Below are positions 1-9,313 of a DNA stretch of 42,105 nucleotides, one piece after another. Source of the stretch: an uncultured Lachnospiraceae bacterium. Its GTDB lineage: Bacteria > Bacillota > Clostridia > Lachnospirales > Lachnospiraceae. A program made the position numbers and the translations under genes. The stretch's first letter is position 1. Each line of letters begins with the position of its first letter. The notes under the pieces were generated by a model that saw only the letters and a list, made by a program, of their open reading frames with translations, did no database searches and had not been told where the DNA came from. The stretch lies in the NCBI GenBank assembly GCA_910580015.1, contig CAJTVT010000025.1:1-42105 (forward strand), given 5' to 3'.

Positions 1-116
1 TAGCTGAAAAATGAATAAATAGGTTTAACTAAATATAATACGGTCAATACACTAGATTCCACCATAGACAACATTTTTTTCTGCAAAAAGAACTGCATCC
101 CATCCGCTATACTCTG
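1..116. other. Left-edge intergenic sequence
   Basis: This A+T-rich stretch lies downstream of the GH3 glycosidase gene. I see no convincing terminator hairpin, promoter or small gene in it. Confidence 0.4.
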
Positions 117-1892
117 TTAAATTTGAGTATCAAAGAGTCCACAAAATGCTCCAATGGGGTCCTTTCCTTGAAATGCCGCTTCCCCAGTCATCAATTTTTC
201 GATCAACGCATCCAATGTAGAGGGCTTACCGTCGTAAGTATTGATATACGTTCTTGCCTGAGGTATATCTGCCAATACAAAAGGGTATTGGGTACTGATC
301 ACAAGAACTGGAAGCTCAAACACATACCATGGAATCTCTCCACCCCCTTTGGTCATTCCAAATGCGGGCCGGGCCACTGGCTGAAAACCACCTGCGATAT
401 CCACCAGCGTGATTATCAAATCCTGCCTTTCTCGAAATTCTTTGATCGGAGTCTTTTCTGCAAAATACAGATTGATATCCACCTTCTCGCCAGACTCCAT
501 TTTTTTCACCATATCATCCAGCGGACTTTCATAGATAAAAGCGTCAAATCCTTTTTCCTTTAACTTATCCCTAAGTTGCTCTGCTGGAGTGGTCTTTCCC
601 TTGCCAAACAAAGACGCAAGTCCTGGTGCAGAAAGTCCTTTTACATATACAATCATAATCCGTTTGTAACGCTCTGGCGTGATGGGAAGCACATCCTTAT
701 CTTTATATTTTACTAGGGTAATGGCTTTCTCAGAGATCTCCTTTTGCATGGCAACATGGGATTCACATCCAATAACTTCTGTTACTTGCTCCTTTGGAGG
801 CATCAATTCTTGTTTTGCTTTCTTGTGAAGTCCCATATGGGCTTTCAGCGCCAAAATACGGTGAAGCGCCTCGTCCAAACGTTCTTCTGTGATGCGTCCA
901 TCCAAGTACCCCTGTTTCATGCTGGCGAAGTCTTCCTCCATCTCATTGAAGAACAAAAACATATCCACGCCAGAAGCAATTGCAGCAGGAAGCACGTCGC
1001 TGCGCTTCATACGGCAGGTCAACCCTACCATATGGGAGGCATCTGTCAACACCAATCCATTAAAGCCAAGTTTTTTTCGCAGCAGCCCCTGTATCAATTC
1101 TGGTGACAAGGTGGCTGGCATCATCTCATCATCTGTAAGTTCTGGATTAAAATATCTGGCATACGCAGGCTGCATGATATGTCCTGCCATAATAGCATCC
1201 AGTCCATTGTCAATTAAATTCTGATAGACCATCCCAAACGTAGCATCCCATTCCTCACAGGACATGGTATTCACACTGTTTGCCACATGCTGATCCCGAA
1301 AGTCAAGTCCATCTCCCGGAAAATGCTTGGCAGCACAGCAAAATCCAGGATTTGCATGAGCTCCCTCCATATATGCTTTTGTCATAGCTGCCACCTGTTT
1401 CGGATCGTTTCCATAAGTCCTAAGACCTATCACGGGATTTTCCCACTGATACATAATATCACTGACTGGGGCAAATGAAAGATTACATCCAATCGCCGCA
1501 GCCTCCTTATTTGCCATATATCCAAGCTGGTATGCATATTCTGTATTTCCAGTTGCCCCAATTTTAGTCTGACTTCCTATCATTGTTCCGTCCACACATG
1601 CGCCGTCTCCTCCATTTTCCGTATTACACGCAATAATCAAAGGGATCTTGCTGTTCTCCTGCAAAATTCGGTTTTGTTCGTATACCTCCTCTGCGGTCCC
1701 AGGGTTGTATCGGATGCCTCCAATATGATAATCTTTCACCGTCATTTTTAAATATGCTTCTTCACGGCTGGCACCCATATTAAAAAATAATTGTCCTATT
1801 TTTTCATCCACTGTCATCCCAGCAATGGTATCTTCCACCCATTTACAATCCTCTTCTGTCAAATAAAATGGTTTTTCCTTCATATTCACCAT
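117..1892 (-). CDS. Glycoside hydrolase family 3 protein, NagZ-like beta-N-acetylhexosaminidase
   Basis: This 591-residue protein has a GH3 (beta/alpha)8 barrel. The loop KHFPGDGLDFRDQH (residues 189-202) matches the NagZ-type KHFPGHG...DxH loop, with Asp200 and His202 as the acid/base dyad. LTDAS supplies the likely nucleophile Asp284. NagZ-type GH3 enzymes release N-acetylglucosamine from muropeptides or other glycans, so wall recycling or glycan scavenging is likely. No signal peptide is visible, which suggests a cytoplasmic enzyme. The start has AGGAGG about nine bases upstream. The gene follows the HAD gene by 16 bases and is probably cotranscribed with it. The second G of KHFPGDG is preceded by D instead of the usual H. 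Other GH3 specificities cannot be excluded. Confidence 0.85.
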   Translation of the reverse strand: MVNMKEKPFYLTEEDCKWVEDTIAGMTVDEKIGQLFFNMGASREEAYLKMTVKDYHIGGIRYNPGTAEEVYEQNRILQENSKIPLIIACNTENGGDGACVDGTMIGSQTKIGATGNTEYAYQLGYMANKEAAAIGCNLSFAPVSDIMYQWENPVIGLRTYGNDPKQVAAMTKAYMEGAHANPGFCCAAKHFPGDGLDFRDQHVANSVNTMSCEEWDATFGMVYQNLIDNGLDAIMAGHIMQPAYARYFNPELTDDEMMPATLSPELIQGLLRKKLGFNGLVLTDASHMVGLTCRMKRSDVLPAAIASGVDMFLFFNEMEEDFASMKQGYLDGRITEERLDEALHRILALKAHMGLHKKAKQELMPPKEQVTEVIGCESHVAMQKEISEKAITLVKYKDKDVLPITPERYKRIMIVYVKGLSAPGLASLFGKGKTTPAEQLRDKLKEKGFDAFIYESPLDDMVKKMESGEKVDINLYFAEKTPIKEFRERQDLIITLVDIAGGFQPVARPAFGMTKGGGEIPWYVFELPVLVISTQYPFVLADIPQARTYINTYDGKPSTLDALIEKLMTGEAAFQGKDPIGAFCGLFDTQI

Positions 1893-1908
1893 GTGTATCT
1901 TCCTCCTG

Positions 1909-2754
1909 CTATTTAAAATTGTTCAAAAACTCCTGGTATTTCTTCTCCTGATACTCTCCTCCAAATGTGCCCTCCAGCAAACGGGAAATTCCTTCTTCCA
2001 TCAAATTCTTCCAACTCTCGGATTCTTTTTGCGCAAGAATCGGAAAAAAGTAGATCCCATTTTTCTCTGCTGCCTTGAAATCTCCTATGGCATCCCCGCA
2101 CATCAATACGTTTGTACAATCATATCCATAGTCAATCAATTGTTTCATACAAAACGCCTTAGAACCACAATCCTGAGCCAGCACGAGATCTGTATACGCA
2201 AGGAGTCCGCATCGCTCCCACTCCTCAAATATCGCGTCCCTGTTTGCACTGGATACCACTACTACATCCGCATATTTATGGGCAAAAGCCAATGCTTCTT
2301 TTACATACGGAAATGGTTTCTTTTCTTCCTCTGGAAGATTTGTAATCTGTTCATTCACATCTTGACTCCAAGCCAATGCTTTTTTCAAGCTAATGCTTTC
2401 TGGTTTTCTGTCAATAGCCTCCTCAAGTGCCTGATTGGATAATTCTCTGGTATCTTTTACCCAATTCACCAAATCATTTAATTCCGCAATCTCACAATAC
2501 TTTTCATTAATTTCTTGCAGGGCAAGAGACAGACCCTGAAAGCGGTTGACTCCACGCGTTCTGGCATAAAGATTGATCTGATTCCATCGGTCTAAAATCT
2601 CATCCTGCCAGGATTCTAATTCCCACTGTTTTACCATACATGGTCCAAAACATCGCATATGTTTAAACCCCATAGTATCCATGGCACAGCCATCACTGTC
2701 CACACAGATCAGATATTCTTTTTTCTTCTGATAATTTGAAAATATTTCCTCCAT
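1909..2754 (-). CDS. HAD-superfamily hydrolase (phosphatase)
   Basis: This is a haloacid-dehalogenase-fold phosphatase of about 281 residues. Motif I is DSDGCAMDT, with nucleophile Asp and general-acid Asp two residues on. Motif II lies in VVVVSSANRD and the acidic motif III in CGDAIGDFKAAEKNG. An extended helical cap lies between motifs I and II. The substrate is unknown; position just upstream of a GH3 glycosidase suggests a sugar phosphate, which is inference. The start chosen has GGAGG five bases upstream. An in-frame ATG at 2796 would add 14 residues but has a poorly spaced ribosome-binding site. A possible promoter (TTGATT, 16 bases, TAAAAT) lies upstream, after the terminator of the fatty-acid operon. 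Confidence 0.82.
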   Translation of the reverse strand: MEEIFSNYQKKKEYLICVDSDGCAMDTMGFKHMRCFGPCMVKQWELESWQDEILDRWNQINLYARTRGVNRFQGLSLALQEINEKYCEIAELNDLVNWVKDTRELSNQALEEAIDRKPESISLKKALAWSQDVNEQITNLPEEEKKPFPYVKEALAFAHKYADVVVVSSANRDAIFEEWERCGLLAYTDLVLAQDCGSKAFCMKQLIDYGYDCTNVLMCGDAIGDFKAAEKNGIYFFPILAQKESESWKNLMEEGISRLLEGTFGGEYQEKKYQEFLNNFK

Positions 2755-2912
2755 TGATTCCTCCATGGTTATCTGCCAATTTGAATTAAAACACATTGTC
2801 CTATTCTTTTATTTATGTGAAAAATCGGAGAAAATATACAGATTTTAGAAAATAAACCCTATAAATCAAAAAAGAACCCTGCACAAATTGTATACTACAG
2901 AGAATTCTGATA

Positions 2913-2953
2913 CGATAAAAAGCGCCTCTTCACAAAGCTGTGAAAAGACGCTT
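2913..2953 (-). terminator. Rho-independent terminator of the fatty-acid operon
   Basis: On the minus strand a 14-bp stem (AAGCGTCTTTTCAC pairing with GTGAAGAGGCGCTT, two G-U pairs) is followed by TTTTATCG. It lies directly after the stop of the last gene of the fab/acc operon. Confidence 0.85.
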
Positions 2954-2969
2954 ATAATTCAATATAAAT

Positions 2970-4058
2970 TTAAACTGTATTCATAGAAAATTCTTCCATA
3001 ATCTCCGATACATGCTCAAGCTTTTCTGCACGATATGCGTTTGTTCCGCAGAAAATCAGTCCACGTTCCACATTTCCTTTTACTGCATTTACAAGTGCAT
3101 CGGTGATACAATATGGAATCTTCGCTGGATTACATTTTTCCAAACATTGACGACAGTTCCAGGATGGTTTAGATTCTGCCAACACTTCTGTCTGCTCCTT
3201 ACGCTTCTCAGTCTGCTGGATAAAATCATTCCGCACCGCCCGACCAGGCATTCCCACTGGACTCTGCACCAGCACGATATCCTCTTTTTTTGCCTGAATA
3301 TATGCCTGTTTATAGGCATCACTGGCATCACACTCGTAAGTCGTCACAAACCGGGTCGCTACCTGTACCCCATCTGCCCCAAGCTGCAAAGCGTGTTCCA
3401 TATCCTTACGGTCATAAATTCCCCCAGCAACCACAACCGGAACATGGCAACTATATTTCTCACCATACTCTCTTGTAATCTCCATGATTCCCTGGATTTC
3501 TCTTTCATATGCTTCATCCGTGGTATGTTCCAGCTCTTCTCTGGAAAACCCCAGATGACCTCCTGCTTTTGGTCCCTCAATAACCACCAGGTCTGGGCAT
3601 CGTTTGTATTTTCGATCCCACAATTTACAGATTACGGCCGCAGATTTAACAGAAGATACGATGGGTGCTATCTTGGTCTTAGATTTTTCCACCAGAGCAG
3701 GAAGCATCGTTGGAAGCCCAGCTCCAGATATCACCAGATCTGCCCCTGCCTTTACCGCCGCTTTCACATAATCCTCATAACGCTTGGTCGCCACCATAAT
3801 GTTGACTCCCACAATTCCTCCTTGAGCAATCTCTTTTGCCCGCTGGATATGCTTTCCAATCGCTTTGAGATTTGTCTCAATAGGATTCTCCTCAAAACCT
3901 GGCTCCTGATAGCCAATCTGTGCTGTAGAGATAATTCCGATTCCCCCACATTTCGCCACATTTCCTGCCAGTTTAGAGAGGCTGACTCCAACTCCCATAC
4001 CACCTTGTATCACGGGTATCGAAGCTCTCAGATTACCGATAACCAATGCTTTTCTCAT
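2970..4058 (-). CDS. Nitronate monooxygenase / FabK-like FMN flavoprotein with C-terminal cysteine cluster
   Basis: This 362-residue flavoprotein belongs to the nitronate monooxygenase/FabK family. The N-terminal PVIQGGMGVGVSLSKLAG, the central GPKAGGHLG and VPVVVAGGIYDRKDMEHALQLG are the FMN-binding TIM-barrel signatures. It is a second, clearly different paralogue of FabK (10983-11918). The C-terminal extension holds a cysteine cluster, CRQCLEKC...C, which FabK in this operon lacks and which could bind a metal or Fe-S cluster. It follows accDA by 11 bases with GGGAG upstream of the ATG, so it is the last gene of the operon. A role in lipid reduction or detoxification of nitro or unsaturated acyl compounds is inference. 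Confidence 0.85.
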   Translation of the reverse strand: MRKALVIGNLRASIPVIQGGMGVGVSLSKLAGNVAKCGGIGIISTAQIGYQEPGFEENPIETNLKAIGKHIQRAKEIAQGGIVGVNIMVATKRYEDYVKAAVKAGADLVISGAGLPTMLPALVEKSKTKIAPIVSSVKSAAVICKLWDRKYKRCPDLVVIEGPKAGGHLGFSREELEHTTDEAYEREIQGIMEITREYGEKYSCHVPVVVAGGIYDRKDMEHALQLGADGVQVATRFVTTYECDASDAYKQAYIQAKKEDIVLVQSPVGMPGRAVRNDFIQQTEKRKEQTEVLAESKPSWNCRQCLEKCNPAKIPYCITDALVNAVKGNVERGLIFCGTNAYRAEKLEHVSEIMEEFSMNTV

Positions 4059-4069
4059 TGTTTTTCTCC

Positions 4070-5755
4070 CTACATCCTGCGAAATCTCTCATAACGTAAC
4101 TGTGCTAGTGTTTCTCTCTCCATAGGCAGATACCGATGAAGAAACCTGCGGATCTCCTCCGCCATAGTTGTTGCGATCTTCTCAATATTTTGATGACAAG
4201 CAGGTTCCGGCTCACGGATGATCCGCTCTATAATTCCAAGCTGTTTCAGCTCTTTAGCTGTTACACGCATTTGTTCTGCTGCCTGGGGTGCTTTCGAAGA
4301 ATCTTTCCACAAAATAGATGCAAATCCTTCTGGGGACAGAATCGTATAGGTGGCATTCTCCATCATCCACACTTCACTTCCCACTGCAAGAGCAAGTGCC
4401 CCTCCGCTGCCTCCTTCTCCAATCACAATGCTCAACACTGGCACGGTGAGATCTGACATCTCGAACAAATTCCGGGCAATCGCCTCTCCCTGTCCCCGTT
4501 CTTCTGCTTCCATGCCGCAAAAAGCTCCAGGAGTGTCAACAAAACAGACAATGGGACGCCCAAATTTCTCTGCCTGTTCCATCAATCGCAAAGCTTTCCG
4601 ATACCCTTCTGGGGAGGGCATTCCAAAATTCCTGGTAATGTTTTCCTTGGTGGTCTTGCCCTTCTGCTGGCCGATCACAGTCACCGGACAACCATCAAAA
4701 TAAGCAATTCCTCCCACAATGGAACCATCATCAGAAAAATGACGATCTCCATGAAATTCTATAAAATCTGTAAATATTTCCTGGATATAATCTAGAGCGC
4801 TGGGACGTTCCTGAGCCCTGGCGCGCTGCACACGTTCCCAGGCTGATACCAGTTCTCGGCTTCTTTTGCCAGTCTCCTCTGTCCGATCTTTTCCCCTGTT
4901 TGGGATCAGAGCCTCCTTCACTTCTACCTGTCTGTGCATAGCGATAAGCTTTGCAAGGGTTTCTTTTAAATCTTCTCGCTCTACAATTCCGTCAATCAAT
5001 CCGTGCTCTAAAAGAAACTCCGCACGCTGAAATCCCTCTGGCAGTTTTTGACGAATGGTCTGTTCTATCACTCTGGGACCAGCAAATCCTACCAAAGCAC
5101 CCGGCTCTGCAAGGATAATATCTCCTAACATGGCAAAACTTGCTGTCACACCTCCGGTGGTAGGATCCGTTAGAACAGAAATGTAGAGCAACCCTGCCTT
5201 GGAATGACGCTTTAGCGCCGCTGACGTTTTTGCCATCTGCATCAAGGACACCATGCCTTCTTGCATTCTTGCCCCGCCTGAACAGGTGAATATAATCACT
5301 GGAAGCTTCTCCTTCGTGGCACGCTCCACAGCTCTTGTAATCTTTTCACCTACCACATAACCCATGCTTCCCATTAGAAACCGTCCGTCACAGACACAAA
5401 GAACTGCCTCCTCCCCATGGATCGTACATTTTCCACAGGTGACAGCTTCGTCAATTCCAAGCCGTTCCTTCAATGCTGTAATTTTCTCTGGATAATCAGG
5501 ATAATTTAACGGATCCTGGTTGTCAATCCCTTCATCCCATTTCTCATAAGTACCTTTATCCGCAACCATTCTCAGGCGTTTTCTTGTGGTAATGCGAAAA
5601 TATTTTCCACACTTATAGCAGACATAATGATTATGCTTTACATCCTCTTTGTAAAGCAACTCGCCACAGCCGTCACATTTGATCCACAAGCCCTCTGGCA
5701 CCTGGGGCTCTTTTCCCTGTATCGGAATGTAACTGGTTTTTTTAAATTTCAGCAT
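4070..5755 (-). CDS. accDA: Acetyl-CoA carboxylase carboxyltransferase, fused beta-alpha subunits
   Basis: This 561-residue protein joins the two carboxyltransferase subunits that are separate in most bacteria. Residues 1 to about 285 are AccD, starting with a four-cysteine zinc ribbon (Cys27, Cys30, Cys46, Cys49) and containing FTCSGGARMQEG. From about residue 296 it is AccA, with FIEFHGDRHFSDD and SVIGEGGSGGALAL. It moves carboxylate from carboxybiotin on AccB to acetyl-CoA, giving malonyl-CoA for FabD. The gene sits 29 bases after accC in the fab/acc operon. Fused AccDA proteins are known in Clostridia, so the fusion is probably natural; the reading frame is continuous through the junction. 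Confidence 0.95.
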   Translation of the reverse strand: MLKFKKTSYIPIQGKEPQVPEGLWIKCDGCGELLYKEDVKHNHYVCYKCGKYFRITTRKRLRMVADKGTYEKWDEGIDNQDPLNYPDYPEKITALKERLGIDEAVTCGKCTIHGEEAVLCVCDGRFLMGSMGYVVGEKITRAVERATKEKLPVIIFTCSGGARMQEGMVSLMQMAKTSAALKRHSKAGLLYISVLTDPTTGGVTASFAMLGDIILAEPGALVGFAGPRVIEQTIRQKLPEGFQRAEFLLEHGLIDGIVEREDLKETLAKLIAMHRQVEVKEALIPNRGKDRTEETGKRSRELVSAWERVQRARAQERPSALDYIQEIFTDFIEFHGDRHFSDDGSIVGGIAYFDGCPVTVIGQQKGKTTKENITRNFGMPSPEGYRKALRLMEQAEKFGRPIVCFVDTPGAFCGMEAEERGQGEAIARNLFEMSDLTVPVLSIVIGEGGSGGALALAVGSEVWMMENATYTILSPEGFASILWKDSSKAPQAAEQMRVTAKELKQLGIIERIIREPEPACHQNIEKIATTMAEEIRRFLHRYLPMERETLAQLRYERFRRM

Positions 5756-5784
5756 TTATTTCCCTACTTTCTGTCCCAATTCAT

Positions 5785-7131
5785 CTATTTTTTCTCAAAA
5801 TAATCTGGTATAAAATGCGTATCGATATCTCCCGACAGAAATGTCGGATGATTTAAAATATCATACTGGAAATCCAGATTTGTAGTAATTCCATCTACTA
5901 CGACCTCTCCCAATGCACTGCGCATTTTCCGTATAGCATCAATCCTGTCCTCACCGTGAACAATCACTTTTGCCACCATAGAATCATAGTAAGGTGGGAT
6001 CGTATATCCATTATATAATGCTGACTCAATCCGCACACCATTTCCCCCCGGAAAATGTAGATCTTCAATGATACCAGGGCAAGGCATAAAATTCTTCTCT
6101 GGATCCTCTGCATTGATACGGCATTCAATGGCATGACCTTTGAGTCGGATCTCTTCCTGGCCAATTTTAAGAGATTCCCCGGCCGCAATCCGAATCTGCT
6201 CCTTTACCAAATCAATACCTGTTACCATCTCCGTCACTGGATGTTCCACCTGTATTCTAGTATTCATCTCCATAAAATAAAAATTTTTATTTTTATCCAA
6301 GAGAAATTCAATGGTTCCCGCATTTTCATAATGAACAGCCTTTGCTGCCTGTACGGCTGTCTCTCCCATGCGTTGACGGAGATTGTCATCGATCACTGCA
6401 CAGGGAGATTCCTCCATCACTTTCTGATGACGCCTTTGGATGGAACAGTCACGCTCTCCCAACCACAGCGTATTTCCGAATTTATCTGCAAGGATCTGAA
6501 TTTCAATATGCCTGGGCTTCTCAATATATTTTTCTATATACATGGTATTATCGCCAAATGCATTGACCGATTCCTGCTGCGCCAAATGAAAATGATTTTC
6601 AAATTCTTCATGACTTGACGCAATTCGCATTCCCTTCCCACCGCCGCCTGAGGAAGCTTTGATCATCACTGGATATCCCATTTCATCTGCAATCGCAAGC
6701 CCCTGTTCCGCTTCATACACTGGCTCTTTCGTCCCAGGCACCACCGGAATCCCAGCCTCCATCATAGTCGCGCGGGCCTGGGATTTATTTCCCATCTTGC
6801 CAATCAATTCTCCAGAAGGTCCAACAAATGCAATTCCGCTTTTCACACACATATCTGCAAAATGCTCATTTTCTGATAAAAAGCCAAAACCAGGATGGAT
6901 GGCCTGCGCCTTTGTTGCAATGGCTGCACTGAGAATCCGTTCCATATTTAGATAACTCTCTGCTGTCTGTGCTGGACCAATGCAAACTGCTTCATCTGCA
7001 AGCTGAGTGTGGAGCGCTTCGCGGTCTGCCTCTGAATACACTGCAACAGACAAAATCCCCATTTCTCTACATGCCCGGATAATACGCACCGCAATTTCTC
7101 CCCGGTTGGCAATCAATATTTTTTGAAACAT
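5785..7131 (-). CDS. accC: Biotin carboxylase subunit of acetyl-CoA carboxylase
   Basis: This 448-residue ATP-grasp enzyme carboxylates the biotin of AccB using ATP and bicarbonate. It shows the N-terminal ILIANRGEIAVRIIRAC, the ATP-binding glycine loop SSGGGGKGM (about residues 160-168), and EMNTRIQVEHPVTE with Glu288 and Arg292 at catalytic positions. The length is normal for AccC. AAAGGAG lies eight bases before the ATG. It is cotranscribed between fabZ (29 bases upstream) and accDA (29 bases downstream), so all carboxylase subunits are made from one message. Confidence 0.97.
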   Translation of the reverse strand: MFQKILIANRGEIAVRIIRACREMGILSVAVYSEADREALHTQLADEAVCIGPAQTAESYLNMERILSAAIATKAQAIHPGFGFLSENEHFADMCVKSGIAFVGPSGELIGKMGNKSQARATMMEAGIPVVPGTKEPVYEAEQGLAIADEMGYPVMIKASSGGGGKGMRIASSHEEFENHFHLAQQESVNAFGDNTMYIEKYIEKPRHIEIQILADKFGNTLWLGERDCSIQRRHQKVMEESPCAVIDDNLRQRMGETAVQAAKAVHYENAGTIEFLLDKNKNFYFMEMNTRIQVEHPVTEMVTGIDLVKEQIRIAAGESLKIGQEEIRLKGHAIECRINAEDPEKNFMPCPGIIEDLHFPGGNGVRIESALYNGYTIPPYYDSMVAKVIVHGEDRIDAIRKMRSALGEVVVDGITTNLDFQYDILNHPTFLSGDIDTHFIPDYFEKK

Positions 7132-7160
7132 TTCAAATGCTCCTTTAACTTTTCATTCCA

Positions 7161-7589
7161 TTAACCAATGGCAAAGGTTAACTCTGCTGTCACTGCCGTC
7201 TTTCCATTGACCGTTGCTGTCGCTTTCCCAACTCCCACTGGGCCTTTCTGTTTGATAATTTCTAGCTCTAACAACAACACGTCCCCTGGCACTACCTTCT
7301 GTTTAAATCTGGCATTGTTGATGGCTCCAAAATAAGCAGTCTTTCCCTTAAATTCTGGATTACTCAAAATAGCCACCGCACCTGCCTGGGCCAAAGCTTC
7401 CACAATCAAAACACCTGGCATCACTGGTTCTCCTGGAAAATGTCCCGCAAAAAATGGTTCGTTGTAAGTCACACATTTCTTGCCAACTGCCCGTTTTCCA
7501 GGCTCCAACTCTTCAATTGTGTCCAACAAAAGAAAAGGCTGCCTGTGGGGAATAATCTCCATAATCTCCTTCGTTCCTAACAAAGACAT
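7161..7589 (-). CDS. fabZ: 3-hydroxyacyl-[ACP] dehydratase
   Basis: FabZ removes water from 3-hydroxyacyl-ACP, giving trans-2-enoyl-ACP for FabK. The hot-dog-fold active-site motif GHFPGEPVMPGVLIVEALAQ is complete, with catalytic His50 and Glu64 in the chosen numbering. IPHRQPFLLLD near the N-terminus is typical. An upstream in-frame ATG at 7595 is only two bases from GGGAGG; the ATG at 7589 has eight-base spacing, so I start there (142 residues). It sits between accB and accC. No fabA or fabM gene for unsaturated fatty acids is visible in the window. Confidence 0.96.
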   Translation of the reverse strand: MSLLGTKEIMEIIPHRQPFLLLDTIEELEPGKRAVGKKCVTYNEPFFAGHFPGEPVMPGVLIVEALAQAGAVAILSNPEFKGKTAYFGAINNARFKQKVVPGDVLLLELEIIKQKGPVGVGKATATVNGKTAVTAELTFAIG

Positions 7590-7607
7590 CTCCATTTCCT
7601 CCCGTAT

Positions 7608-8060
7608 CTATCCAATCACAAACAAGGGTTGCCCAAATTCAATAACATCTTCATTTGATACCAGAATCTGCTTTACAACACCATCAAATTCACTTTCAAT
7701 TTCATTCATCAGCTTCATAGCTTCCACAATCCCAAGAACCTGCCCTTTGCTTACTGTATCTCCCACCTTGACAAAAGGTTCCTCTTCTGGAGAAGGAGAG
7801 ACATAGAAAGTTCCCACTAATGGAGATTTTACCACATTCCCATCAAGAGAAGTCTCACGGTTGGTTGATTCCAGATTTACAGGATTTCCATTCACTTCCA
7901 CAATGGGAACCTGTGGCGCTGCTGCATTTTCAACGGCAATGATCCGTTCCTTCTTTTCTTTTTTCATCGTCAGGCTTACACCCTTTTCTTCATAGGAAAA
8001 CTGCGTCAGCTCTGAATCCGAAACAGCCTGAATTAATTTCACAAGATTTTCAAATTCCAT
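7608..8060 (-). CDS. accB: Biotin carboxyl carrier protein of acetyl-CoA carboxylase
   Basis: This 150-residue carrier holds the biotin that shuttles between AccC and AccDA. The C-terminal biotinyl domain has the canonical EAMKLMNE with the modified lysine at about residue 116. A hydrophilic linker joins it to a short helical N-terminus (MEFENLVKLIQ). Translation most likely starts at the ATG at 8060, seven bases after AAGGAG; a GTG codon at 8063 in the same frame is less likely. The ribosome-binding site lies inside the last codons and stop of fabF, so the two genes are probably coupled. Confidence 0.96.
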   Translation of the reverse strand: MEFENLVKLIQAVSDSELTQFSYEEKGVSLTMKKEKKERIIAVENAAAPQVPIVEVNGNPVNLESTNRETSLDGNVVKSPLVGTFYVSPSPEEEPFVKVGDTVSKGQVLGIVEAMKLMNEIESEFDGVVKQILVSNEDVIEFGQPLFVIG

Positions 8061-8064
8061 CACA

Positions 8065-9300
8065 CTACTCCTTAAATTTCTTCATCAGCAGGCTTGCATT
8101 GTGTCCGCCAAATCCAAGTGAATTTGTTAAAGCATAATTAAATTCTTTTTCTATTCCTTGACCCTTCATATAATCTAAATCAAGTTCCTCTTCCGATTCC
8201 TGTAATCCCACGGTTGCGTGAATATACTTATGATTCATCTGTAAAATACATGCAATGACCTCCACTGCACCTGCTGCTCCCAGCAGATGTCCGATCATAG
8301 ACTTGGTGGAATTGATTTTCATCTTGTAAGCATGCTCTCCAAAAGCAAGCTTAATAGCACGGGTCTCGAAGAGGTCGTTATGATGAGTACTAGTTCCATG
8401 AGCATTGATATACTCCACATCTTCCAGGGAAATTCCAGCATCTTTCACAGCATTCTTCATGGCCATTGCTGCTCCCATTCCGTCCTCTGCTGGTGAAGTA
8501 ATATGGTACGCATCACTGGTGGCCCCATATCCCACCACTTCTGCAAGAATCTTTGCTCCTCTTTTCTTGGCATGCTCCAATTCTTCCAATACAATCACGC
8601 CTGCGCCTTCTCCCATTACAAATCCGCTGCGCTCCTTGTCAAAAGGAATGGAACATCGTGCCACATCATTGCTGGACGATAACGCTGTCAATGCCGTAAA
8701 TCCTCCGATCCCAATGGGGGTAATAGAACTTTCTGTCCCCCCTGCCACCATCACATCTGCATCCCCAACTTGAATCGTGCGAAATGCTTCCCCGATGGAA
8801 TGGGTTCCTGTGGCACATGCTGTCACCACATTCAAGCTCTTACCCTTTAAACCATACTGGATAGACACGTTTCCGGCCGCCATATTGGTAATCATCAGCG
8901 GCACCAACAATGGATTGATCCTTCCAGGCCCTTTTTCTAGAAGCTTCTTATGTTCCCGTTCCATCGCTTGCAAACTTCCCACCCCAGAACCAATGGCACA
9001 ACCCACACGGTAAGGATCCTCCTCTTCCATATTTATACCAGACTGTTCCATCGCTTCCTTCGAAGCTGCAACAGCGTACTGGCAAAATAACTCCATACGC
9101 CTTGCCGATTTCACGTCCATGTAATTTTTCCCTTCAAAGCCTTTGACACTTGCTGCCACCTTCACCTTAAAATCAGTGGTATCAAATTGGGTAATCTCTC
9201 CAAACCCTGTCGTCCCTGTCCTAAGGCTCTGCCAAAATTCTTCTGTATTCAATCCGATCGGGGTAATGGCGCCCATACCGGTCACAACAACTCTCTTCAT
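8065..9300 (-). CDS. fabF: 3-oxoacyl-[ACP] synthase II
   Basis: This 411-residue condensing enzyme elongates acyl-ACP with malonyl-ACP. The full Cys-His-His triad is visible: Cys162 in VVTACATGTHS, His301 in NAHGTSTHHND, and His338 in STKSMIGHLLGAAGA. The length and N-terminal MKRVVVTGMGAITPIG are standard for KAS II. AAGGAG lies just upstream of the ATG. It is between fabG (13 bases) and accB. No fabH (KAS III, chain initiation) occurs in this window, so it must be elsewhere in the genome or initiation must use another route. Confidence 0.97.
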   Translation of the reverse strand: MKRVVVTGMGAITPIGLNTEEFWQSLRTGTTGFGEITQFDTTDFKVKVAASVKGFEGKNYMDVKSARRMELFCQYAVAASKEAMEQSGINMEEEDPYRVGCAIGSGVGSLQAMEREHKKLLEKGPGRINPLLVPLMITNMAAGNVSIQYGLKGKSLNVVTACATGTHSIGEAFRTIQVGDADVMVAGGTESSITPIGIGGFTALTALSSSNDVARCSIPFDKERSGFVMGEGAGVIVLEELEHAKKRGAKILAEVVGYGATSDAYHITSPAEDGMGAAMAMKNAVKDAGISLEDVEYINAHGTSTHHNDLFETRAIKLAFGEHAYKMKINSTKSMIGHLLGAAGAVEVIACILQMNHKYIHATVGLQESEEELDLDYMKGQGIEKEFNYALTNSLGFGGHNASLLMKKFKE

Positions 9301-9313
9301 AGCCTCTCCTTTT

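Noticed and set aside
3012..4094. Long plus-strand open frame opposite the flavoprotein gene
   Set aside because: It is antisense to a clear gene, has low-complexity Cys/His/Ser-rich composition and no ribosome-binding site.
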